Positions 54,797-64,000 of a DNA stretch of 64,000 bases are shown here, one piece after another. Origin of the DNA: Halichondria panicea (Eukaryota; Porifera; Demospongiae; Suberitida; Halichondriidae). Where the stretch lies: the NCBI RefSeq assembly GCF_963675165.1, contig NC_087393.1:4644202-4708201 (forward strand), written 5' to 3'. Position 1 is the first letter of the stretch; each line of letters opens with the position of its first letter. The notes beneath the pieces are model-generated. The model did not search any database, was not told where the DNA came from, and saw nothing but the letters and a program-made list of their open reading frames with translations. The translations under genes and the position numbers were made by a program.

Positions 54797-57394
54797 ATGG
54801 CGACGTGTTTTTATTCTCCAGACGAACAAGAAGCTATTAGAAGAAGTCGGCAGATCGACAAGCAACTCCAGCAGGAGCGAAGAAGCCTAAAACAAGAAAT
54901 CAAGATTCTGCTACTTGGTGCAGGTGAATCTGGGAAGAGTACTTTCATAAAACAGATGCGAATTCTCCATGGCTCTGATTACTCTGAAGCAGATAGGCTG
55001 GACTTTAGGCACACCATATACCACAACATGCTCAAAGGTACCAAGATCTTAGTGGAGGCTAGAAGAAGGCTACAGATTCCACTCCAAAACTCGAAAAACC
55101 AGGAGAATGGTAAGGCTATCTCCAGCTACCATCGTGAGGGTGAGCTTTCAGATGAAGACTTTCAACCGTATGTGACTCCCCTGGACGAGCTTTGGAAGGA
55201 TGCAGGCATACAGAGCACTGTCAAGCGAAGCAATGAGTTCCAGTTGGTATGTTATTGTATGCTCACCTTGTAGAAAAACACTGTCATGCCGTGCCACCTC
55301 TATAATTATGATCGAGCAATCTCTAGACTGGCATTTAGTCTAGGCTTGGGTCCCCTGCATGCTGTATTCTGTAGTAGTGTATGCTCACTTTGTAGAAAAA
55401 CACTGTCATATCGTGCCACCTCTATATTATGATCGAGCAATCTCTAGACTCCATGGCGTAGGCTTGCCCCTGCATGCTGTATTCTGTAGTGGTGTTCGAG
55501 GTCAGATCTAGGACGTATTTTACATTACTTGAAGTGTTGATGTTGATGCAGCTGGTTATTAGTTTGTTTGTCTTTGTAGTGAGGTACTATTCAGGCACAT
55601 CAGTCTCCTTGTAACCAACTTATGCGTTATGTTCATTTTGAGTCACCTTTTGACGCTTGCTTTGTCACTCTTGTATGCATTGTAGCCGGCTTTAGGGCTG
55701 GTCTAGGCGTGTCTTATATTAAATGGAAAACTGTGGTACTACTACAAGTACCTTGTATTTGTCATGTGCTTTGCGTATTGTAATCAAAAGTTGTCAGTGC
55801 AGCACCCTTTGATAGGTAAAATCACCCTATATTTAAAGTGAGTCATAATTATCTCCAGCTTGTGTTATGAAGTCATACTTCCTCTGCTACTTGGGGTAGG
55901 CATGTTGAGTGTGTAAGGTTTCTCTTAACTTAGCTTGTACGTGCTAGAAATAATCATAATTGCATACAATTTGTGCTGATGGATTGTATTACCCTAACTG
56001 CCCTACCCTATAGCATTAGTAAAGCATCTGTGATTCTCATATTGAGATCCAGCCTCCGTGTCAATAATAATTGTTTGAGGTTACATTTTCTAGTTTCAAG
56101 TGCAAGTTAGTTGGTTGTGACTCTGTGTTTTTGTGCAGGGTGACTCGTTGACCTACTTCATGAAGAACATACAGAGAGTGGGACTACTGGTGAGTATGTG
56201 GAGGCCATTCAAACTACGTATGTGGTATTCTTGAGCACCAATGTATATTGAGCACTAATTATGTACATGTATGCAGTACACTATGTACATGTACACTGTG
56301 GTTCTTGGTACAGTAATTGCCTCATGTGGCTTTTATAGAGCTTGAATCATGTGTGTGCACTGCACCTTAGTTACGGTCAACAAGTTATAGGATTGACTGT
56401 TTTTTGTTGGGATAAAAGATATTCTAATCTTCTTTCACTCTCTCTGTTTTTACTATTGCTATCAATCTCATCATCTACCCAGCAAGATTCTACACAACAA
56501 TAATAATTATAATTATATCTCTACAGGGTTACCTTCCATCGAGAGAAGATGTCCTACACTCGAGAAAGGCCACTCGCGGTATCCACGAGTATAACATCGA
56601 TATCCGGGGCGTACCATTCAGATTCGTCGATGTGGGCGGCCAACGATCTCAGCGACAAAAATGGTTTCAGTGTTTCGACGAAGTCACATCGATTCTTTTT
56701 CTCATTTCGTCGAGTGCGTACGACCAGACACTGCTCGAGGATCGAGTAACAAATCGTCTTGTTGAGAGTGTCAACATCTTTGACACGATTGTCAACAACC
56801 GGTGTTTCCGTCAAGTCTCCATCATCCTGTTCTTCAACAAGACAGACTTACTCATCGATAAAATCAAAGAGAAGAGTATCAAAGACTACTTCCCTGAGTT
56901 TCCAGTGAGTGTGTTTGCGTGTACTAACTCTTTCCCTCATCTCTTGAGTCTTTCTCTGCCTGCTCCTAGAAATGTTGCTTAGTTTAATTTGCACAAAGGA
57001 TATGTATTAATGGCTACTGTTTAGGGGGCTTGTGTACAGTCTGTTAATGGTATTACATGGAGTAGCCAAATTCATTAATTGAAAGACCTTTGAACTTTTA
57101 TATTGAAGTTGCAAGTGAACACAAAAGCCCTATAAGATCTGATTACCAGAGCTTTGTATTCACTGATGCACATGCACACACACACACCACACACACACGC
57201 AGGGCAATCCTCGGAAGCTGGGGGACGTGCAGGACTTCTTAGTGAGTATGTTCAACTCTGTTCGACAAGACAAGACGCAGGAGATGTATCGCCACTTCAC
57301 CACCGCCACTGACACCGGGAACATTAAAGTGGTCTTTAACATAGTCAAAGACACTATTTTGACCAAGCACATTCAGGACATCATGCAGATATAA
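54797..57394 (+). CDS. GNA13: heterotrimeric G-protein alpha subunit, G12/13 class (4 exons)
   Basis: Exons 54797-55246, 56139-56189, 56527-56904 and 57203-57394, all in phase 0, give 356 residues. GTPase motifs: P-loop GAGESGKST (about 42-50), switch I SRKATRG with the catalytic Arg and the Mg-binding Thr, switch II DVGGQRS with the catalytic Gln, NKTD for guanine, and TTATDT at the G5 loop. Class markers for G12/13 are [62 protein letters not shown] and the C-terminus [14 protein letters not shown]. Cys4 near the N-terminus could be palmitoylated. The class couples receptors to RhoGEFs and the actin cytoskeleton. Whether it is the direct orthologue of GNA12 or GNA13 cannot be decided, since a sponge may have one ancestral gene. 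Confidence 0.9.
55254..55500. repeat. ~123-bp intronic tandem duplication
   Basis: The block TGCTCACCTTGTAGAAAAACACTGTCAT...GATCGAGCAATCTCTAGACT...CCCTGCATGCTGTATTCTGTAGT occurs twice in direct order (about 55259 and 55381) with about 10% difference. It starts right behind exon 1 of the G-alpha gene. Confidence 0.8.
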
Positions 57395-58101
57395 TAGATT
57401 AGTTCTGTTGCTCGCCTAATTTTAAAGCTGTGTTTTACCCTGTCTTTGTTCGTATTGTTGCCCAACGAGACAAAACTACTCAATTTGTACGTATAGCTAG
57501 CATGGTTTTAAATTGTTGGCCGTTGCAGCCATTTATTTTATAGTATGACACCTGATCTTCGTTTGTCTGTTTTGTGCTGTTTGCATATAATTATTATTAT
57601 AATTACAGAAAGAACAAACTCAGCTGCCATAATTTTATAGCCAGTTCTTTTCAAGGCACTAAATTTTCGCAGATAGACCTCGAACCTCGGAACAATGGTT
57701 TGTAAGTGCATTGCCAATAATTATACACTTAAGTGTATTCATCTGGGATATTTATGGGATATCACATATTTGTAGACAACCCTAAGAGTGGTGATCATTT
57801 GAATCTCTATCCTCGAAAATAAAAAGTTTTAAGCAATCCGCGAAAAATAACCCCAACCCCAACCCACTATATGGTAATCAATACACTGCATGTAAGTACA
57901 TGGTCTAACAATAGTCATTACAGAACTGGGACATGTACTCAATGAATATCATTATAAAACAATTGCTAATGACAATTAATTATTTATACATCACGTACAC
58001 ATTTTCACACATACATGCATGGTAACCATAGCGATTACAGGGAGTATAACGACACCGTATAATAATATAGTTTTGATAAATTTAATGTAATTATTATTCG
58101 A
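57395..58101. other. spacer between convergent G-alpha and HID1 genes
   Basis: AT-rich sequence that should hold both 3' UTRs. No gene, tandem repeat or clear hairpin element is seen. Confidence 0.3.
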
Positions 58102-59565
58102 TCAGTTAGTTGCCTGAGTGATGTCTGTCTTGTGGACTTGGAACAGCTGGATGGTGGTGTCATACCAGATGGGGGGGTCAAAGTTCCTACAGGGGCGGGG
58201 TGAAGACAAAACACAAGTAATGTTATTGATAATGCTATTATAATTATGTGACAGTGATTTGAGGAACGTATCACATGACTTGATACATCATTCCCCCCAT
58301 ACTATCATGTAGGCAATAAACAGCTATAGCTCCCTTTTATCGTGTCATACATAATTATAGTAATAATTTAATTATTAAATTAATTATAATACACTGCCTA
58401 TGCACGTAGCATTACACATAGCCTCAATCCCAGGCCGATTTGTCTAAAGAATGGAATACGTTATCCCTTCCATTCTTTAAAAAAAAATCTGCGTGGGATC
58501 GAGGCTATAATTATTACATGTAGCTAAATATATATTGTGTAAACCGTACGCTTCTGTAGTCTAAACAGTACACCCACCTCACATAGACCACACCCCATAT
58601 ATAAGTGTGGAACCATAGCTCTGTGCTATCACTGGTCTGATACTTCCTGATGAGAATGGGGTGTGGCACTGGGAGGAGTCCCACCAGCGTGCCATTCTTC
58701 AGGTACTCCAACACCTCACGCTCTGACTTGACATCACTACACAGGGGGCGAGAATATACATAGGGGGACAAGAATATACACAGGGGGGCGACAATATACA
58801 CAGGGGGGCCAGAACATACACAGGGGGACGAAAATATACACAGGGGGGCGAGAATATACACAGGGGGACGAGAATATATACAGGGGGACGAGAAAATACA
58901 CAGGGGGACGAGAATATACACAGCCTGAGTACTATGCTTTATACTTTGAACTTGGGGCAAAGTAATGCTAAATTGCAAAAAAACTACTTGTAACAGTTTA
59001 CATAACACAACACAGCACAGTGAAGTGGTTGACTACGTAAACAGCTACTTATCTAAAGTTTTTTGGGGCATTTTACCATTTGCCCCAAAATTGCAAATAA
59101 GCTATATGCATAATTGATGTGCGTACACACACCTTTTGTTGTTGTAATAACACATCAATACGACCAGCATAGCATTCACAATCACCTGGCATTACTTATC
59201 ATTCTTAGCCACTTAGGTCTCATAAACATAAGAATTTAGTACATGTGACCGATTCAGCTTACTTTTCAGTGCACAGCTTCTCCACTTGAGGCACCAATAT
59301 CTGCAGCACTCTGAGGACAGTGTTGAGAGGGAGCTTCTGCTTCCAGCCACGCACCTGCACACCAGTGGGGAGTCATGACAACCAGAATGGGGGTCTCAAA
59401 TGTAAAAGATAAGGAGCAAATGGTATTCTAATAGGCCAAATTCATTGAAGAAGACCTAGATTAGCTAAGTCACAGACCAGTAACACATGAGCAAAACCAA
59501 AGACTTTATGTCAAAACAGCAACATTTCTGCTATCTATACGCACGCCCACAAACACGCACGCACG

Positions 59566-59615
<50 letters not shown>

Positions 59616-62600
59616 CACCACACGCACGTGCACACACACCCATTCTGTAGTTGGCTTGAAGTCAGGGGTGGTGGGTTCGATCAGCTGCTGGTTGTTACGG
59701 GCCACTTCTTTGTGGAGTGGCAAGAGGTCTTTGGCAGTAGCCGGTTTCCCCTTACCAGTTTTCTTCTTTCCTGGTTTGCTTTTCTCCGGTTCTTGGTGGG
59801 TTGGTACGATAGGGGGTGGGGCTTGTGTGAGGGGTGAGGCTTGTGATGGGGTGGCGGGAGATATGTGTGAGGGTGGTGGAGGTTGTGAGAGGGGTGGTTC
59901 AGCTGGCTCACGATCAATCTTCTCAATCCTGCAAAAAAGAAGTTTGTCCATTGATATCAATAATAATTCGGGAGACGATAGGTTTTGGAGGATAGTGGGG
60001 GAGTGGTGGTTAGTGGGGGGGCTTAGTGGGGGGGATAGTGGGAGGGGCTCAGTGGGGGAGTATAGTGGGGGGGGCTTAGTGGGGGGTAGTGGGGGGGCTT
60101 AGTATTATTCTTAGAACATGACAGCACTTTTGCAGGAAAAGGGCCCATCCATCCATGTACAGTATAAAAATCTGGTAATCACTCACTCCTCTGTGTCTGA
60201 CTGAGGCTCCACCTCTACTTGCACTGTCTGGATGAGTGCAGGAGGTGCTATGTCCGCAACATGACCCTCCCCACTCTCAGGGGATTGAGGGGGCGGGGCC
60301 TGAGATAACCAAAGAACACAATAATTATGATTAGTCACGGACAGTCCCAGTGTTGGGCTTGACCGCACAGTGATCTGATTATAATTATACGCATTATTAC
60401 TATTAATTACACCGAATTTTTTAGGCCTATAATTTTCGTAGTTTTTGCACATTGACCTATGTAAACCTCCAAAAATTATGAGCCTCGAAATTTGAAGTTA
60501 TTGTACATGTATTTACTTTCGTAGTGTGAAGGGGCTATCCTTGAAAAAATCCACGAAAACTTTATTTTTGAGCAATTCACAAAATAATAATCATGGTCCT
60601 CGAAAATTTGGCACTATAAGATATAATAGTCTCTCACCTCGGTTGCTTGCTCCTCCCCCTCGAGTGGCACCTGTGGCAGTGTCGACTCATTGTCCCCCAC
60701 CTTCCTCTGTGGGCGTGTGACTTGGTATGAGTCCTCGGGCAAGTTAGCCAGCTGGTAGAACATGGCCTTAGAGCGGACAAGCGAGTACACCAGGTTGATA
60801 TTGCCTGAGGGGAAGTACTGTACGTATTCACTGTGTACAGTAACAATTAGAAGCTGTACTAAAGTGATACGCATCGTGTTACAGCTACAGGGCAGACAGA
60901 ACCTCTAAATGTATGGACTCTACGAATCTTATAATCAAGACACTCAACCAAATAGAAGCACCTACGTGTAGACATTAAACATAAAACCCTGAAATCAAGA
61001 CACATCAATAGAACTATACGTACATGTAGTTCTCAAAGCGTGTACATTAATTCCCATAGTAGTATAGTGCACTTGTACAATTTAATTACTGCAGCAGCTC
61101 AGTTGTGCAACTGGTGATGTTATTAATCAAATCTTTTAGTGCAGCACTAGATTATTATACAGCAACCCTTTGCCTTCCACGTAGCTACATCGTGGCTAGC
61201 AGTGTTACAAGAAGCTGCTCGCATAATAAGTGGCAGTGCTCACCGTCAAACTGGTACTGAATGATGTTGTTGAAGATCTCGAGCATATAGAACACGAGGT
61301 AATGGTTGGTGGGTTTGGCAAACAGGAACCACGGAGTGGAGAATGACTCCATGAGGTGCATCAGACGAGAGCACGTTACCATGGAGAGGGTCTTCAGGTA
61401 GGGTGACACTGGAGGGAGGATAACAACTTGTACTTCGATCCACTTGAACCAAATTGTCAGAACACAGTAATTACTGAAGATCATGGACACAAAATATACA
61501 AACAAAAAAAACTGGGTACTAGACACACTGGAAAGTTTCATCCTATTCAACATATTGGCAGCTACTTACATGCATCATGTGAGGGAGTACAACTGCAGGA
61601 AAGTCTATCCAGCTAACACAATACTATGTGCAGGCTTCAATTTAATAGGAAGGAGAGGGGGAGGGGGAGGGGGAGGGGGGGTAGTACATGCATACCAAGG
61701 TGTCTTTACTCAAGTACTACTAACACAACTTCACCAGCTTGACAATACTCAGTATAATTATGAGTAAAATTGCTGTAGCTAACAATTATCTTCACGTACA
61801 GCAAATGTACACTCTCACCATTGACCATGACAGTGAGGAGACAGTCATAGAGGGGCTGTAGTCGAGGGAGACCACTCGTGATTATCTTGTGGAACACCTG
61901 CACCAAAACCAGAGCATCATTGATAGTCATGCATACACGTTAATGAAAACAATGTGTGAGAGAACAATACAAAGCTTCACACTCCAACCAGCTAGTGTAC
62001 ACCCAAATTTGAACATTGATGATACAGGATTTTTTCTATGATACTAAAGCTATGGCTGTTGAAAATTCAAGTACACTTAACAATGATTCAAGGACAGTTG
62101 AACAGTCGTAACTTTGATCCACTTAGAAAGAGACCTTTTAATGATGTGCCAAAATTTTGTTGGGGTCATAATTTGTTGTTTTTTCGGCCTTGGACCACAT
62201 TTTGGTCACACCCACACACACCCACACACACCCACACACACCAGGAACATGAGGTCAGCATGGCTGGCTCCAGTGCACTTGGGGATGTCGGGCATGTAGA
62301 TCTTGTGCAGGAATGGCTTGTTGATCCTCACTCCAAAGTTCCTCTCTCCACTCAGCACTAGTAGAATGAACACCCCCACGTGGAGCATCCCCACCAGCGC
62401 TACAGGATGGGAGGGGAAGGTCAAGTACTAACTAGGCCATGGGAGATTAGACCAACAAAAAACAGGCCAGTATTATTACCTACCTGATCAGACTTAATGC
62501 TTATCGTACACTACTGATTGTAGAATTCTCAACAGCCTTGGTCCCAGGCTGATTTTAGTTTAATTCTTTTCGACTTAGCGTTACAATAGAAAAAAGTCGG

Positions 62601-63859
62601 GCCAGGAACGAGGCTAAATGCCCAATAGAACGACTCTTGAAAGGTACTATAATTATAATGAGTTGCAAGTACACTAACAAGCTTGGGGAAAAGATGTGCA
62701 AAATGTCCCCCCACTCACACACACACCCCTTCACCACACACACACATCAACCCCTCACCACACACACACATACACACATACACCACCCCCTCACCACACA
62801 CACACATCAACCCCTCACCACACACACACATACACACATACACCACCCCCTCACCACACACACACATCAACCCCTCACCACACACACACATACACACATA
62901 CACCACCCCCTCACCACACACACACATCAACCCCTCACCACATACATCACACACGCACACACATACTGCCCCCTCACCACACACACACACACACACACAC
63001 TACCCCCTCACCTGGGTTGGTCCTCGTCTCGAGCAGCTGTTGCAGGAGTGGTACGAGCATATCAAAGAGGGTGGGGCTACACAGCATGTGCATGAGGAAC
63101 TTCTGGTTGAGCTCAAACAGTTTCCAGAAGATGATGTAGATCTCCTGAGTGAAGTAGATCTTCTTGATGGAATGAGGAAGGTAGGTATAGCGGAGAGGGT
63201 TCATTAGAAGGTTGGTCAGTCCTTTCGTTATCAGCTCTAAATCCTGTATGCATGCATGGGACAGAAAGATGTCAGGCATGGGAGTAATGCAACATTTCAT
63301 ATCACAACTTAAAACTCAATAATGGAGACCCGAAACCCTGAGAATAATTTCCCTAGCTAGCTGTGTTTTGATAGCAGATTAACGCATCAGGGAATAGGGG
63401 GAGCTGGTGAGTAATGCAACGCACTGATGATGATCACAACATAATGCAAAAACCCTGACAAGAAATAATTTGACTTTCCCTAGCTGTGTTTAGCTCTTTA
63501 ATGGCTGAGACCCACCACCAATCAGCTTACCTCCGTCTGATGGAGCCTGGATATGAAGCTGCAGAAGAGGTTTCCCATTCCAGCCCCGCCTACCTGCCCT
63601 GCCCCCACACTCGGAGCACTTCCTCCTGGGGAGAAAAGGGAGCAATAAAACACGTCGTAACTTGAGTTTAGGAAGATTACAAATTACTCTGAAGTAGTGT
63701 GTTTATCTAGCTATGTGGATGTGGATGTATTCTCTCTCACCTGTTTGCTGTTGCCTGACAAGGTCAGAGGGTGAGGTGTAGTCTAGGAGAATGGCCAACA
63801 GCTGTGTGGATGTCTCTACCAGCTCTCCCCTCGGGTCAGCCACCATCGCATAGTAGTAG
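58102..63859 (-). CDS. HID1: HID1-type trafficking protein, C-terminal ~583 residues (12 exons, 5' end beyond the window)
   Basis: HID1 is a peripheral Golgi/trans-Golgi protein needed for dense-core vesicle and secretory cargo sorting. Exons 63859-63741, 63625-63531, 63243-63012, 62399-62242, 61897-61819, 61408-61244, 60804-60638, 60299-60187, 59928-59640, 59354-59263, 58736-58578 and 58186-58102 are phase-consistent. Signatures, in order: LVETSTQLLAILLDY, YLPHSIKKIYFTQEIYIIFWKL, GVFILLVLSGERNFGVRINKP, VFHKIITSGLPRLQPLYDCLLT, SPYLKTLSMVTCSRLMHLME, IFNNIIQYQFDGN, the conserved end NGTLVGLLPVPHPILIRKYQ, LWFHTYIWGVVYVRNFDPP and IWYDTTIQLFQVHKT. Exons 8-9 encode a Pro-rich, Lys-rich linker that is poorly conserved in the family. 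The N-terminal roughly 200 residues lie past the right edge. Confidence 0.9.
58419..58507. mobile_element. short TAGCCTC-family hairpin
   Basis: 89-bp hairpin: TAGCCTCAATCCCAGGCCGATTT at the left, AAATCTGCGTGGGATCGAGGCTA at the right, with an inner inverted repeat (AAAGAATGGAA / TTCCATTCTTT). No exact 9-bp duplication; ATTACA occurs at both edges with an extra TAAT on the right. It lies in the last HID1 intron. Confidence 0.65.
58741..58922. repeat. ~20-bp minisatellite beside a HID1 splice acceptor
   Basis: About nine units of ACACAGGGGG(A/G)CGAGAATAT with single-base variation. It sits directly upstream (minus strand) of the HID1 exon that starts at 58736, so the first unit includes part of the acceptor region. 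Confidence 0.85.
59558..59640. repeat. GCAC/CA microsatellite at a HID1 splice donor
   Basis: On the minus strand the HID1 exon ends TGG at 59640 and the intron begins GTGTGTGTGTGCACGTGCG, passing into a long (GT)n and GTGC tract. The donor is therefore the first unit of the repeat. Confidence 0.8.
62533..62616. mobile_element. short TAGCCT-family hairpin with degenerate 9-bp TSD
   Basis: The left end (C)AGCCTTGGTCCCAGGCTGAT pairs with the right end AGTCGGGCCAGGAACGAGGCTA over 84 bp. The first T appears mutated to C. Flanks AATTCTCAA (62524-62532) and AATGCCCAA (62617-62625) agree at 7 of 9 positions. It is in a HID1 intron. Confidence 0.6.
62698..63011. repeat. 60-bp CA-rich minisatellite in a HID1 intron
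   Basis: A 60-bp unit (CACCACACACACACATCAACCCCT, then CACCACACACACACATACACACATACACCACCCCCT) is repeated almost perfectly about four times (62720-62950), then decays into (CA)n. It ends within a few bases of the HID1 exon whose donor is at 63011. Confidence 0.9.
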
Positions 63860-63886
63860 CTGTATAGGGGCAAGTGGTGTGGGTGT

Positions 63887-63931
63887 GGGTGTGGGGTGTG
63901 TGTGTGGTGTGTGTGTGTGTGTGTGTGTGTG
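63887..63931. repeat. (GT)n microsatellite
   Basis: A GT-rich tract (GGTGTGGGTGTGGG..., then pure GT). On the minus strand it is a CA tract about 30 bases before the acceptor of the leftmost-numbered HID1 exon in view (start 63859). Confidence 0.8.
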
Positions 63932-64000
63932 CAGTGAATTGATGTTTAATACCACAGGGGCTGAAATGGCATGTAAAGTACTATAATTTTAAAAGCTACA

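Noticed and set aside
58419-58516. A 9-bp duplication for the hairpin at 58419
   Set aside because: Flanks share only ATTACA and need a 4-base offset, so it is not counted as support.
62689-63000. CRISPR array or coding repeat at the 60-bp repeats
   Set aside because: Units are contiguous CA-rich minisatellite without unique spacers, inside a HID1 intron of a eukaryotic gene.

Overview
The window looks like nuclear DNA of an early-branching animal, most likely a marine demosponge. This is inferred from gene density, short introns, AT-rich spacers full of aattataatta-type runs, many small hairpin transposons, and proteins such as a type II mucin-like receptor with a Cys-rich ectodomain of a kind I associate with sponges and cnidarians. 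Every exon model below was built by hand from splice sites, reading phase and remembered family sequences. Nothing was aligned or searched.

Layout from left to right. At 1-4.6 kb there is the end of a single-pass membrane protein with a one-base frame break in its membrane segment, a small EGF-like membrane protein, and several inverted-repeat transposons. At 4.6-10.7 kb (minus) lies the N-terminal half of Integrator subunit 1 (INTS1). It is divergent from a PH-domain protein at 10.9-13.9 kb (plus). From 14.3 to 31.5 kb there is a repeated block. Its ancestral unit appears to be a mucin-like type II receptor (plus), a carbohydrate-type sulfotransferase (minus) and the first exons of a Ser-rich gene (plus). 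The sulfotransferase is present three times (two intact, one frameshifted) and the flanking parts survive as fragments.

The most interesting object sits inside copy 1 of that block: a roughly 7.3-kb KDZ-superfamily DNA transposon (about 17.83-25.15 kb). It has imperfect terminal inverted repeats, subterminal repeats, a multi-exon transposase on the minus strand, and a second, convergent multi-exon gene on the plus strand whose product I cannot name. It also carries two nested hairpin elements. The repeat-unit sequence resumes on its far side, which makes the insertion visible.

From 31.5 to 37.3 kb is the intact Ser-rich gene (plus). From 38.65 to 51.74 kb is an ANKFN1/wide awake homologue (plus; ankyrin, FN3, RA-like). 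Then come the mitochondrial glycine carrier SLC25A38 (52.26-54.27 kb, plus) and a G-alpha 12/13 subunit (54.80-57.39 kb, plus). HID1 (minus) runs from 58.10 kb off the right edge. These are unrelated housekeeping or signalling genes, not an operon.

Two patterns run through the whole window. One is a family of elements with TAGCCT...GGCTA termini and 9-bp target duplications, which suggests Mutator-like non-autonomous elements. The other is the repeated placement of CA/GT microsatellites directly at splice junctions.
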